A program made the position numbers and the translations under genes. The notes beneath the pieces were generated by a model. That model saw only the letters and a program-made list of their open reading frames with translations. It was not told the origin of the DNA and ran no database searches. DNA of 33,801 bases from Propionibacteriaceae bacterium (GTDB taxonomy: Bacteria; Actinomycetota; Actinomycetes; Propionibacteriales; Propionibacteriaceae): contig JAITVA010000310.1 in assembly GCA_031286045.1 (NCBI GenBank), positions 1 through 33,801 of the forward strand. The letters run 5' to 3'. Numbering within the stretch: position 1 is the first letter of the stretch; the number at the start of each line of letters is the position of its first letter. This document shows, piece after piece, positions 8,369 through 17,720 of the stretch.

Positions 8369-11300
8369 CTATCGGGGAATCAAACCAAGATTGTCTAGAT
8401 TGATACCACCGTCGTCCATGGCCCCGTACACGATTCGAACACTGTGCCTGCCAGGGGTGAGACTGGAAGGAATACACGCCGTGCCCCACTGGTCCCAAGT
8501 CCCGGTCGGTGGGAGGCTGACAGGACCCAGGCTGACACCGTCGACATAGACTGTTCGACTGGCCGAGACACTAGCCCCGTTGCTATACCGGAACCCCAGT
8601 CGCTGAACGTCAGCGGCATCGACCCAGACATCGAACTGCACTGCGTCCCCGATGGAAGCGAACTCATCGACAAACCCCGGCCCCGTGTAGCCAATATGAT
8701 TGGCGTTGGTCGCCACGGTGATCTGGGTGGCGAACTCCGCTTCGTAAGCCGCTTTGTCGACCCCAGACAGGCTGATCGTTCGACTGGCGGGACTCGCGCC
8801 AACCTTGACGTAGGTGAGTTGCTCACGGGCATCCCACCACCAAGCCGAATCGACGGATGCCAACGCGGTCAGATCAGTAGCCTCGGGCAACGCCAGCCCA
8901 CTGACAGTGACTGCCGCTGGCTTGGTGCCGGACACCTGGAAGGTGCTGGTGGTGGTCAGCGATGGCGCCACAACAGTGACCGAGCGCTCAGTTCGATCAG
9001 CCGCGACTTGGATGAGGCGGTGGGCTGAGGCGCTATCCTCAAAATAGTCATAGCTACTTTCTGACGTGGGATACACTCGGAACACCAGGTTGTCGTAGGC
9101 ATTGACATCGTTGCGCATGGCACCGCCAAGTTCGTACTTGTTGTTCAGATTGAGCGGAATGATAGCACCCGCGCGCGCATAGACAGGGATGGTATCGACA
9201 CCGGCGTAGTATTGTTTGACGCTGTCGCCGATGGCGCGGCCACCATTCCAGAAGTCGTACCACTCGCCTTGCGGTAGATAGACGTCCTTCACCGCTTGAC
9301 CCTCGCTAGTGAGCGGCGCCACCAATAGTTGCGAGCCAAAGAGATACTGCTGATCGTGCCCGGCTGCGACCGAATCATCGGGAAACGCCAGACTCATCGC
9401 TCGCATCATCGGAACACCGGTGCTGGCACTGCGATCCGCCTCGGTATAGAGGTAGGGAACGAGGTTCATTCGAATGTTGGCGAACTTCGCGAAGGTGGGC
9501 ACGACGCTGGAGTCCCCAGTACGAGCCTGAACGTTCCACGGAGTCCGGGCTTCCGATGGGCTCGGATCTGATTTCTCCGAGTGATACTGCATAATTGAAG
9601 AGAAGGTAGCTTGAGCGGTGGCTCGGAGATAAAGCTCGGCGCTGGGGAAGGAGCCAGTGAATCCCGCCAAGTCCCATGCCCAGAAGGGGACACCGGACTG
9701 ACCAGCGCTCTGCCCCGCTCGAACTGCCTCTTGGAAAGCACCGAAGCTGGAGGACTGATCGCCTGCCCAGAAGATTGAAGAGGCCTGACCACCAGCAGTG
9801 CCGGCCCGGCTGAAGATCGCGCCATCACCAGCGGTGGCTGTCTGCACATAGGTGTTGTAGGCGGAGGTGTATTCGTTGGGATAAGCATTATGCATTTCAT
9901 CCCCATGGCGTCCGTCGCTCACCGTCAGATTTCGACCGAACAACGCCTCACTGCCGTCCGTCTTGAAACCATCTACTCCCATGCCAATGAGATAGTCCCG
10001 CTTACTCATCCACCAGTCGGTCGCAGCCTGATTGGTGAAGTCGGGCACGGTGCTGTCTCCAAACCACTGACCCGTTGGAATCCGATATGGCGCACCCGTC
10101 GCATCTTTCACAAGATAGCCCTGCCTTTCGGCGTAAGCCTGATCATTGAGATGTTGTTGTGGCGCGACACTCGGATTCGAGGTAAAGTTTTGTTTCAATA
10201 CTGGAATCTGCCACAGCACCACCCGAACTCCCTGATCATGAGCCTTCGCGATCATCTGCTCGGGATCACTCCATGCAGTTCCAGAGGGGAAAGTCAAGGA
10301 ATCAGCACTCAGTGCCCCACTACCGTCGGTTGGCGTGTATTGGGCATCTTTCCAGACATAGAAGGTCGCTTCATCGCTCCACTGTTCGAGAACGACGACG
10401 CTATGAGGAATACCCGAACTCTCAACTTGATCAAGCCAGCCTTCGACCTCCGCCTGAGTGTTCCACTCATTCGCCGACGCCCACAGTCCGAACGCCCATT
10501 TCGGTGGCAATTGGGGCCTTCCGGCAACACTAGTGAAATCATCGAGCATCTCAGCCTGGCCACCAGTGTAGAACTGGTACCCCAAAACGGAGTCCAGACC
10601 TCCTCCAGTGTCGACCGTGAACCCGGCCATGTCGTTCAGGTGAGTCGCCAGATTGAAGATCACGTATCGATCAGTCGGGATGTAGACGCCATAACCAGTG
10701 GAGTTCGCGAAATAGGGCACCGAGTAGTAAGTGCGCTGAGTCGTACCCTGATCCTGATACTGGTTGTAGACATAGTTGTGGACGTCGGTGCCTCGATGAT
10801 CGAGTCGGTCATACCGCTCACCGAACCCTTCGAAACGCTCGCCAACCGGACTCAAGAAATGATCCTCAATCTTGGTCACGGTAGTGGCGCCGTCGCTAGC
10901 CCAACCAATGTTTCGGAAGACCTGGGGATCGTATTGTTGCGTGATCAGCGTCGCCCCGTCACCTTTGTAAACCGACAAACGGTATGGATGCTTCTGAACC
11001 CTCAGAACCACATCAGTCGTGGCGATTTCCAACTGATCAGGCTGGTCAAGAACCGTGTATCCACCCATACCGACGAGACTCAGAGCCGAGCCCGTCGGTG
11101 ACACTTGAACGTCGAAACCGTCAAGACGCGGAAAGGCAAAACGAATCGCGGGTGTGAAGTCACCGGCACTATCACCGGTCATAACATCAACGGAGGTGCC
11201 GTTGTCGACATAGGATGTCACGTCAGTCACCGTGCTCCACGAGGTTGTAGCGAACCTGAACGGACCGACACTGCGCTGCCCACCGCCATTGACATCTGCC

Positions 11301-11728
11301 CGAACGGTGTACTCAACCTGGTCCCCACGCCCAAAAGAACCCAAATTGATCACCCAATAACTATTATTGCCTGAATTGTGGTTCCAGGCAGCACCGATAG
11401 GCGTCTGATCAACCCCGTTCAGCGACCATGTGACCCAGACTGTCTGCCCTGGAGCCACCGGCCAAGTCGTCGCCCGAAGCGTCACTTCTTCACCGTCCAT
11501 CGGATCACGCGGACTCCTCTCCGTCGGCTCTGTGCTGTAGAGATCATCGATACCGTACGGGCTATGCCAAACCCCTTCGAGCGCGTTGGCCTGAGCCGCC
11601 GGCGCCGCGATGAGGTTGACCATCAGCGCGCTCGCGACCAGACCAATGAGCACCGAAAGGTGAAGCTTGTGAGATCCCGCGCCAGAGGGGCGAGAGTGGA
11701 AACCGCCAAAAAGAGAAGGAATGTGCAT
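8369..11728 (-). CDS. ctsY: Secreted GH31 enzyme with CBM35, candidate 3-alpha-isomaltosyltransferase
   Basis: This is a 1119-residue exported GH31 protein. The signal peptide is about residues 1-49 with a long n-region and an A-N-A cleavage site. N-terminal beta domains precede the catalytic barrel (about 400-780). The nucleophile is Asp591 in VDGFKTDGSE and the acid/base is Asp657 in FWAGDQSS. The last ~130 residues form a CBM35-like domain starting at AYEAEFA and ending GGINLDNLGLIPR. Characterised 3-alpha-isomaltosyltransferases (cycloalternan-forming enzymes) are GH31 proteins of about this length with CBM35; they move isomaltosyl units to the 3-position and close the cyclic tetrasaccharide. 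Position next to a CBM20 GH31 and upstream of a matching catabolic operon supports this. It has its own promoter with palindromes, and AAGGGG precedes the start. There is no sortase signal or transmembrane anchor. Confidence 0.75.
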   Translation of the reverse strand: MHIPSLFGGFHSRPSGAGSHKLHLSVLIGLVASALMVNLIAAPAAQANALEGVWHSPYGIDDLYSTEPTERSPRDPMDGEEVTLRATTWPVAPGQTVWVTWSLNGVDQTPIGAAWNHNSGNNSYWVINLGSFGRGDQVEYTVRADVNGGGQRSVGPFRFATTSWSTVTDVTSYVDNGTSVDVMTGDSAGDFTPAIRFAFPRLDGFDVQVSPTGSALSLVGMGGYTVLDQPDQLEIATTDVVLRVQKHPYRLSVYKGDGATLITQQYDPQVFRNIGWASDGATTVTKIEDHFLSPVGERFEGFGERYDRLDHRGTDVHNYVYNQYQDQGTTQRTYYSVPYFANSTGYGVYIPTDRYVIFNLATHLNDMAGFTVDTGGGLDSVLGYQFYTGGQAEMLDDFTSVAGRPQLPPKWAFGLWASANEWNTQAEVEGWLDQVESSGIPHSVVVLEQWSDEATFYVWKDAQYTPTDGSGALSADSLTFPSGTAWSDPEQMIAKAHDQGVRVVLWQIPVLKQNFTSNPSVAPQQHLNDQAYAERQGYLVKDATGAPYRIPTGQWFGDSTVPDFTNQAATDWWMSKRDYLIGMGVDGFKTDGSEALFGRNLTVSDGRHGDEMHNAYPNEYTSAYNTYVQTATAGDGAIFSRAGTAGGQASSIFWAGDQSSSFGAFQEAVRAGQSAGQSGVPFWAWDLAGFTGSFPSAELYLRATAQATFSSIMQYHSEKSDPSPSEARTPWNVQARTGDSSVVPTFAKFANIRMNLVPYLYTEADRSASTGVPMMRAMSLAFPDDSVAAGHDQQYLFGSQLLVAPLTSEGQAVKDVYLPQGEWYDFWNGGRAIGDSVKQYYAGVDTIPVYARAGAIIPLNLNNKYELGGAMRNDVNAYDNLVFRVYPTSESSYDYFEDSASAHRLIQVAADRTERSVTVVAPSLTTTSTFQVSGTKPAAVTVSGLALPEATDLTALASVDSAWWWDAREQLTYVKVGASPASRTISLSGVDKAAYEAEFATQITVATNANHIGYTGPGFVDEFASIGDAVQFDVWVDAADVQRLGFRYSNGASVSASRTVYVDGVSLGPVSLPPTGTWDQWGTACIPSSLTPGRHSVRIVYGAMDDGGINLDNLGLIPR

Positions 11729-11736
11729 ACGAACCC

Positions 11737-11792
11737 CTTAGTTCAGTATTAAATTAAGTTCTAACTTATCATCGCCTTCGAACGGCTGTCAA
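11737..11792 (-). promoter_or_regulatory. Promoter and operator-like palindromes of the CBM35 GH31 gene
   Basis: On the minus strand there is a consensus -35 TTGACA (11787-11792), an 18-base spacer and -10 TAAGTT (11763-11768). The -10 is one arm of a perfect palindrome, TAAGTT-CT-AACTTA on the plus strand (11755-11768). Just downstream is an imperfect palindrome CTTAGTT-N8-AATTAAG (11737-11758). The segment AAATTAAGT (11751-11759) matches the ROK-gene palindrome arm AAAGTAAGT at 8 of 9 bases. A repressor bound here would block the promoter. Confidence 0.6.
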
Positions 11793-12003
11793 CGGAGTTT
11801 TCTCACTCACCGCTCACCACGGCCCATCTGCCTTCCGGTGCCACCATTGCTGAGTCAGGCCCAACATCAACGCGAGTGACCGGGGCCAAAGGTTGCGCCA
11901 ACGGCACATGGAAACAACCCCCATGCCGAACCTCCAAGGCTCTCACTGGGCACAACGACTGCGCGGTCGCACCGCCGAAGGGACTCTCGGTGGAAGAACG
12001 CGC

Positions 12004-14283
12004 TCAGACGGTGTGCTCGAAGACCGACCGCAGTTCGGCCCAGCGATCGGCGCGCACGTAGACCGGGACGCGATGGCGCGGAGTTTGACTGGCGACCACC
12101 ACCGGCCCCTGAACGGCCTCGCCACACCATGCGTCAACCCAGGAGCCCCTAGGCAGGTAGACCGGCCAATCGTTCGCCCCTGGCTCCAGCACTGGGGTGA
12201 CCAGAAGATCGTCGCCCAGCATCCATTGCAGCGGATGCTCCCAGATGACGGGGTCATCGACGAAGTCGAAGAACATCGGGCGCATCAGGGGCTTCGATGT
12301 AGTGACGGCGGCGCGGGCCTGGGCTGCTAGGTAGGGGATCAGACGTTCCCGCAATTCCACGATCTGACGAACCTCACCAATGACTGCCGCATCACCAGTT
12401 TGCGCCGCGATGTTCCACGGGGTTCGGTCACGCGACGGGCGACGATGATGGTTGAACTCGGAGTGGTACTGCATGATCGGCACGAAAGCGCTGGCTGCCA
12501 TCGCGCGGATGTACAGTTCGGCGTCGGGGGTCGGACCAGAGAAACCGGCGATGTCCCAACCCCAATACACCACCCCTGAAGCGGCGGCGTTGAGACCAGC
12601 CATGATCGACCAGCGGAAGGCCTCCCAGGTCGAATTCTCGTCACCGGCCCAGAAAGCTCCGTGGGCGGAAGAACCGGTGTACCCAGAACGAGAGAATGTC
12701 ACCGGCGCCTTGCCACACTCAGACAGGAGACGACCGTAAGCGGCCGCATAGCCCACCGGATAGGTGTTGTTCTTCTCTGCGCCTCCTCGACCGTCGAGGT
12801 AGACCAGATCCGGTCCCCAGGCGTGCTCCCCACCGTCAGTCTTGAAACCGTCGACTCCGATTTCGTCCACCAGGTAGCGCCGCCGATCGGTCCACCAGCG
12901 TGCCGCTCGTTCATCGGTGAGGTCAGGCATCAAGGCCAGAGGGAACCACCAGCCGCGATTACGGTAAGGTCGCAGGCTCCCATCGGGCGCCTCCTCGGAC
13001 ACAAGCACTCCATCGCGAAGTGCGGCCTCAGCATCAGCCTTCGCCTGCCCCTGAGGATGAGGACGCATCTTCATCAAAGGAATCTGCCACAAATGGACCC
13101 GCACACCCTGCTCGTGCAGCGTGTCAACCATGCCCTTGGGGTCAGGCCAGGCGCCATCGGGGGGAAAACTGAAGTCGGTCAGGTGGAAGGGGGAGCCGTC
13201 CTCATGGGTCTGGTAACGGGCGTCTCGGAAGATCGTGAATGTCGACTCGTCGCTCCACGCCTCAATGACCACATTCCCGACCGGGATGCGGTGGCGCTGA
13301 TGCAGGTCGATCTGACGCATCACCTCAGACTGGCTGTTCCACTCGTTGCCGGATGCCCAGAGCTTGAAGACCCATGCGGGCAGTTCCTGAGGCCGCCCAG
13401 TCTCGGCAAGAAAGGCGTCAAGCACCTCGGAGGGCATGCCCTGGTAGAAACCGACATGAAGACCGGTCTCATCCCCGCTAGGCAGGTCGGACTCAGCCTC
13501 CACCATGATCCGATCCCGGCGACTGGCTCCGATGTCGAACCAGACCCGGCGACTGGTGCGAACATGGAACCCCCATCCGTCGCCCCCGATGACATGGGCA
13601 AACGGGATCGGGAAGTAGGTTCGCCGATGCATCCCCTGGCTCTTGTACTGCTCAAAGACTTGGTTGTCGAGAGTAGCGCCCACCTGATCGAGGCGATCAT
13701 AGCGTTCGCCGAAACCGACAACATGTTCGCCTGGCTTCAGAGGCAACGCGAACCTGACTCGCCAGATACGTTGGCCGTCATCCAAGACCTCGACTCCGCT
13801 GACGGCGCCATCAGTCGGCTCCCCCGGCGACACGGTCGTACTCGACCACGCGCCGACCGAATCCTCGCAGCGAATGAAGGAGGCTGCGGCGAGACGCCAC
13901 TGGGCGGTACGGGTGGTGAACCAGCGAGTGACCTCAGTTTTGCGACCCTTATGGACAGCGACAAACCGATAACTGAACTCTCCGGCCGGCGGACTGGAAA
14001 GCTCCACCTGCCAACCACCGGATGTCCGATTCTGGCGAGCCTGGGCTGCAGCCAAATGGCCGCCATCAACCGACTGGCCTCGTGACGAGCGGACCACGGG
14101 AAACAAGGCCTGAATCCGTACCGGCTCCTCACCGTGCTGGATCTCCACGGTCACGCTGCTGGGCTGGCCCGAACAGCGGACGCCGAGACGGAGCTGCTCG
14201 CCTGCCACGGGATGGACGGGCCAGCGTTGCTCAGTGTCGGGAACATAGGGATGGCCAGCGCCAACGGGCCGATGCTGAATCAT
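12004..14283 (-). CDS. Cytosolic GH31, candidate 1,3-alpha-isomaltosidase (CNN hydrolase)
   Basis: This 759-residue GH31 protein has no signal peptide (it begins MIQHRPVGAGHPYVPD), so it acts in the cytosol. The nucleophile is Asp483 in VDGFKTDGGE and the acid/base is Asp548 in FWAGDENS. Both motifs closely match those of the secreted CBM35 enzyme encoded next to it, so the two appear to be paralogues with opposite tasks. In Kribbella flavida a GH31 encoded beside a GH15 hydrolyses the alpha-1,3 links of the imported cyclic tetrasaccharide and gives isomaltose; the same pairing is seen here. The start codon overlaps the stop of the GH15 gene (ATGA at 14280-14283), so the two enzymes are co-translated. 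It is the last gene of the operon. An alpha-glucosidase or alpha-xylosidase role is less likely given the context. Confidence 0.75.
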   Translation of the reverse strand: MIQHRPVGAGHPYVPDTEQRWPVHPVAGEQLRLGVRCSGQPSSVTVEIQHGEEPVRIQALFPVVRSSRGQSVDGGHLAAAQARQNRTSGGWQVELSSPPAGEFSYRFVAVHKGRKTEVTRWFTTRTAQWRLAAASFIRCEDSVGAWSSTTVSPGEPTDGAVSGVEVLDDGQRIWRVRFALPLKPGEHVVGFGERYDRLDQVGATLDNQVFEQYKSQGMHRRTYFPIPFAHVIGGDGWGFHVRTSRRVWFDIGASRRDRIMVEAESDLPSGDETGLHVGFYQGMPSEVLDAFLAETGRPQELPAWVFKLWASGNEWNSQSEVMRQIDLHQRHRIPVGNVVIEAWSDESTFTIFRDARYQTHEDGSPFHLTDFSFPPDGAWPDPKGMVDTLHEQGVRVHLWQIPLMKMRPHPQGQAKADAEAALRDGVLVSEEAPDGSLRPYRNRGWWFPLALMPDLTDERAARWWTDRRRYLVDEIGVDGFKTDGGEHAWGPDLVYLDGRGGAEKNNTYPVGYAAAYGRLLSECGKAPVTFSRSGYTGSSAHGAFWAGDENSTWEAFRWSIMAGLNAAASGVVYWGWDIAGFSGPTPDAELYIRAMAASAFVPIMQYHSEFNHHRRPSRDRTPWNIAAQTGDAAVIGEVRQIVELRERLIPYLAAQARAAVTTSKPLMRPMFFDFVDDPVIWEHPLQWMLGDDLLVTPVLEPGANDWPVYLPRGSWVDAWCGEAVQGPVVVASQTPRHRVPVYVRADRWAELRSVFEHTV

Positions 14284-15431
14284 GACAAGCCTCTCTCGAT
14301 TCCCAATGCTGGGCCAACGGCGTCAAGCTCCTGCCCCAAACGCAGGATCATGGCATGACTCCACAACAGTGGGCAGGCCACATCACCCCACCGATCCACC
14401 CAAGCGTCGCGCCGATCTGGCGCCAAGAGAAGCCCACCGTCGACCTGCTCCGGCACATCACCGTTTTCTTTCGCCTGACGAACAGCCCAGTTCAGCGTCT
14501 CGACCGCCCCCTTTTGATCGCCCTGAGCCAACCGGGCCAGCCCCAAAAAGCAAGTCAACAGGGGCCAGCGCCCGCCCCCGAAGAAGGTGTCCGCGCGGAA
14601 ACGGTAGACGCCACCCTCAGCCATGAGGCAGGACTCGATGGCAGCGACCGTTCCGCGCGCGACTTCCGAGCCAGGACGAACCACCCCAAGAGGCGCGATC
14701 AGAGCCGACAGACTGCCATCGACGACAGTGCTCCCGATCCACTTGGTCAGATGGGCTGGCTCTTCAGGAGCAAGGCCCTGGGCCGCGATCAGGTCTTCGA
14801 TGCTCCGCACGACAGTCTGAGCCGACTTTCGCCGAACCTCATCGAGGACACCGGAGAGGGCTGCCGAGGCCAGGCCCGCCTGAACACATCCGAGGGTCGA
14901 CACATGCACCGCTTCAGTGTGCTCTTCCCACCAGTCGAAACAGGGCCTGCGCCAAGAGCTGACAAGATAGTCCACCGTCAATCTCAGAGCGCCCGCCCAG
15001 CGGTCGATGGAACGGTGATGACGGCGGGCATGAGCCGTCGCGGCCCAGACCCAGGTGCCATAACCGTCGAGCTGAAAGTTCTCCCAACCGTCCTCCACGG
15101 AACTCCCGTCGAAGCGGAAACGAGTCGGCAGCATCTGCGAGTCAGGCAGCGGATCGCCGACTCGAGCGGCCGCGACGATAGCCTCAATTCTTGATCGGCG
15201 GTCGAGCACCACCCGCGCGCACCAATCGAAGAACGCTTCCGCAGACTCCACCTCTCCGATCGCTGACATGGCGTCCGCACTGAAAGAACCGTCTCTGAAC
15301 CAGCAGAAACCGCGATAGGCGAAGAAAGATTCGCAAGCCGGGTAGGCCCCGCTCGGCTGTTGGGCCTCAAGAATCACCGATCGAGAGTGTCGGATCACCG
15401 ATCCGACATCCGGTGATAGTGCGTTTGTCAT
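14280..15431 (-). CDS. GH15 protein, candidate isomaltose glucohydrolase
   Basis: This cytosolic enzyme of about 383 residues belongs to glycoside hydrolase family 15. It shows the (alpha/alpha)6 pattern with FQLDGYGTWVWA, the catalytic acid in DWWEEH (Glu169/170) and the catalytic base in DVPEQVDGG (Glu328). The acid-base spacing agrees closely with that reported for Kribbella isomaltose glucohydrolase (Glu178/Glu335). That enzyme splits isomaltose to glucose and barely acts on maltose or starch. It is short for the family because it lacks the N-terminal beta-sandwich of glucoamylases, as expected for a disaccharide enzyme. I chose ATG 15431 because AAGG lies five bases upstream; a GTG at 15443 is the alternative. 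It follows the binding-protein gene after a strong hairpin and overlaps the GH31 gene. Confidence 0.78.
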   Translation of the reverse strand: MTNALSPDVGSVIRHSRSVILEAQQPSGAYPACESFFAYRGFCWFRDGSFSADAMSAIGEVESAEAFFDWCARVVLDRRSRIEAIVAAARVGDPLPDSQMLPTRFRFDGSSVEDGWENFQLDGYGTWVWAATAHARRHHRSIDRWAGALRLTVDYLVSSWRRPCFDWWEEHTEAVHVSTLGCVQAGLASAALSGVLDEVRRKSAQTVVRSIEDLIAAQGLAPEEPAHLTKWIGSTVVDGSLSALIAPLGVVRPGSEVARGTVAAIESCLMAEGGVYRFRADTFFGGGRWPLLTCFLGLARLAQGDQKGAVETLNWAVRQAKENGDVPEQVDGGLLLAPDRRDAWVDRWGDVACPLLWSHAMILRLGQELDAVGPALGIERGLS

Positions 15432-15479
15432 AACTACCTTCACTGTTCAAAGGATGCGAGTACCTGGCTGAATGATGGC

Positions 15480-15508
15480 CGGGTCGGGTCGACGTGAGAC
15501 CCGACCCG
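15480..15508 (-). terminator. Intercistronic hairpin between binding-protein and GH15 genes
   Basis: Eleven-base perfect GC-rich arms (15480-15490 and 15498-15508) enclose a 7-base loop, placed 9 bases after the binding-protein stop. Such structures after a solute-binding-protein gene often protect or overexpress that message relative to downstream genes. It may be a partial terminator, since the downstream enzymes have no separate obvious promoter. Confidence 0.65.
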
Positions 15509-15517
15509 ACAAGGACT

Positions 15518-16780
15518 TCACTTCAGAAGCGGATCGACCTTCGTGGCTGCGGCTGCGACGGCTTCTTCAACACTGACCCGACCGGCAGCGGCTTCGGTCA
15601 ACTGCTCCGTGACCAAATCCTGCATCTGAGCCTGGTTGTCGCCAATGGATGGAGACAAGGCAACCTTGTCGAGCGCGTCGAACACGGCCTGACGATTCGC
15701 CGGCGCCCCAGCCTTGAGATAGGCGCCGAGCTTGGCCTCGTCAGAGATCGGGGGCAGTTCCCACCCGGCAGCCAGGCGGGTGTCCACCATGACATCAGAA
15801 CTCGTCATATACTCGACCCACTTTTGTGCGGCTTCCGCATGCTTGCTGGTCGCCGAGATCGCCATGGCGTTGGAGAACATGGCTGATGCCTTGGTTGTGT
15901 CACCGGGCTCGACCGCAATGTCCCAAGCGAAGGGGACGTCCGCCAAAGAACCGAACATCCAAATGCCAGTGTGCCACATCGCCAATTTGCCGTCGGCAAA
16001 GAGCTTCGAGTCGAAATCGGCCGTGCCTGCACCCTGCTCAGCCGTCGGCATGACTGTGCCAGACTTCTCCACCAGCCACTTGGCGGCCGCGATGCCTTGG
16101 GGCGTGTTGAAGGCGGTGTCAGTGCCGCCGGCGTTGAGGTACTTGCCTCCGGCTTGCGCGACCACCTTGTAGTACTCGTTGTAGCTGATCGGCTGATAGT
16201 CACCCCACTGACCGGCTTCCTGGTTGGTCAGTTTCTCAGCAGCGGCCTTCTCATCGGCCCAGGTCCAGTCAGCCGCCGGATAGGCGACACCAGCGGCGTC
16301 GAAAAGATCCTTGTTGTAGTAGAGCACGACGTTGGAGAAGGAACTTGGCAGGGCGTACTGTGTGCCATCGGTGGCGTAGGCCTGCGCCAAATTGGCCTGG
16401 TACACGGAGGTGTCGACCCCCTTGATCGCAGCCAGGACGCCATTGGCCTGGTACGCCTTGTAGTTGGCGTACTCGATGTCGAAGACGTCGGCGACAGTGC
16501 CGCCCGCAATGTCGGTCTGTAAAGCAGTGAAGTAGTCGGCATAAGGCAAGGTCTTGACGTCGACAGTGATTCCCGGGTTCGCAGCCTCGAAAGCGTCGAC
16601 GATCTTCGTGAGGTTCGCTTCGTTGGCCCCGGCCGAGATGAAGTTGGTGTAGGTGATGGTGACATCCTCACTGCCCGCAGTGGACGACGTGCCGCCGGGC
16701 GTGCCGTTTGAGCAGGCCGCCAGGCTGAGTCCGACAACGGCGGCGAGGCCGAGACGGACGAGATGGGTGAGACGTGACAT
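15518..16780 (-). CDS. ABC transporter sugar-binding lipoprotein
   Basis: This 420-residue family 1 extracellular solute-binding protein has a lipoprotein signal with lipobox LAAC and lipidated Cys23, so it is anchored on the outer face of the membrane. The mature part has the alternating pattern of maltose-type binding proteins, including ITVDVKTLPYADYFTALQTD, a YYNKDLFDAAG segment and an aromatic-rich C-terminal lobe. In this locus the ligand is most likely the cyclic tetrasaccharide or related isomaltosyl oligosaccharides, by inference from the linked enzymes. GAAAGGA precedes the ATG. It lies 25 bases after the permease gene and is followed by a stable hairpin, which would let it accumulate above the other operon products. 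Confidence 0.88.
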   Translation of the reverse strand: MSRLTHLVRLGLAAVVGLSLAACSNGTPGGTSSTAGSEDVTITYTNFISAGANEANLTKIVDAFEAANPGITVDVKTLPYADYFTALQTDIAGGTVADVFDIEYANYKAYQANGVLAAIKGVDTSVYQANLAQAYATDGTQYALPSSFSNVVLYYNKDLFDAAGVAYPAADWTWADEKAAAEKLTNQEAGQWGDYQPISYNEYYKVVAQAGGKYLNAGGTDTAFNTPQGIAAAKWLVEKSGTVMPTAEQGAGTADFDSKLFADGKLAMWHTGIWMFGSLADVPFAWDIAVEPGDTTKASAMFSNAMAISATSKHAEAAQKWVEYMTSSDVMVDTRLAAGWELPPISDEAKLGAYLKAGAPANRQAVFDALDKVALSPSIGDNQAQMQDLVTEQLTEAAAGRVSVEEAVAAAATKVDPLLK

Positions 16781-16805
16781 GACAGGGTTCCTTTCTAGAG
16801 ATTTC

Positions 16806-17720
16806 CTATTTGATGCCTGTGTTGGCGACGCCCTGAATGACGTACTTCTGGGCGAAGAGATAGATGGCGAGCATGGGCAGAATGGAGACGATCGAACCGG
16901 CCATCATCACATCCCAGCGTGTGGTGTACTGACCCTGAAGACCGGCCAGAGCCAGCGGCAAGGTCTTCAACTCGTTGGAGCGGAGGATGATCAGGGGCCA
17001 CAGGAATGAATTCCATGAGTTCATAAAGGAGAAGACGGTCAAGGTGGCGATCGACGGCCCCACCAGGGGAAGGATGATCCGGGAGAAGATCGTCAGATGG
17101 CCAGCTCCGTCGATACGAGCGGCTTCGTCGAGTTCGCGGGGCAGCGAGTTCATGGCTTGGCGCAGCAAGAAGACACCAAAGGCACTGGCGACGGAAGGCA
17201 GGAGGACCCCGAGGTAGGAGTCGACGAGGCCGAGATTGCGCATCTGCACGAACAGCGGAACCAGCAAGACCTGCATGGGGATCATCATGGTCGCCAAGTA
17301 GAGGGCGAAGACGATGCTGCGACCGGGGAAGGGCATGCGCGAGAACACATAGGCCGCCATCGAACTGGTGATGATCTGCAACACCGTCGTCGCCACGGCC
17401 AAACCCAGGGAGTTCGCGATGATCCTGGCGAAGGGAGTCTTCCGGAACAGTTCGGCATAGGCGGCGAAGGAGGGATTGTCCGGAATGAGTTCCGGTGTGG
17501 CCGACATCCCCACCCCTGAGCTGACCGAGGTCGACAAGCTCCACAGGAAGGGGAAGAACATGACACACGCGCCAAGGATCAAAGCGACCAAAAGAACGGC
17601 CTTCCAGACCGGGCGGCGTCTGATCGGTGGCGTAGTCGATGATGGGTTCTCGGCGCCAGGGGTCCGACCGCGAGACCAAGCCGGTCTCTTTGCGGCAGTG
17701 GCTTGTCGCTGATCAGGCAT
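16806..17720 (-). CDS. ABC sugar permease, MalG-like
   Basis: This 304-residue inner-membrane permease of the carbohydrate uptake-1 group has about six transmembrane helices after a charged N-terminus. The EAA loop that docks the ATPase reads ELDEAARIDGAG followed by IILPLVGP in the second half. Its start lies eight bases inside the MalF-like gene, showing translational coupling, and the lipoprotein gene follows. It would form a heterodimeric channel with the MalF-like partner. No ATPase gene is found in the operon or anywhere in the window, so a shared ATPase of the MsiK/MsmX/UgpC kind must power it. Confidence 0.88.
   Translation of the reverse strand: MPDQRQATAAKRPAWSRGRTPGAENPSSTTPPIRRRPVWKAVLLVALILGACVMFFPFLWSLSTSVSSGVGMSATPELIPDNPSFAAYAELFRKTPFARIIANSLGLAVATTVLQIITSSMAAYVFSRMPFPGRSIVFALYLATMMIPMQVLLVPLFVQMRNLGLVDSYLGVLLPSVASAFGVFLLRQAMNSLPRELDEAARIDGAGHLTIFSRIILPLVGPSIATLTVFSFMNSWNSFLWPLIILRSNELKTLPLALAGLQGQYTTRWDVMMAGSIVSILPMLAIYLFAQKYVIQGVANTGIK

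Noticed and set aside
9890-11101. A 403-codon plus-strand frame
   Set aside because: It is antisense to the secreted CBM35 GH31 with no recognisable domain or ribosome site.
12661-14085. A 474-codon plus-strand frame
   Set aside because: It is entirely antisense to the cytosolic GH31, which has intact catalytic motifs. No domain is recognisable in the frame itself.
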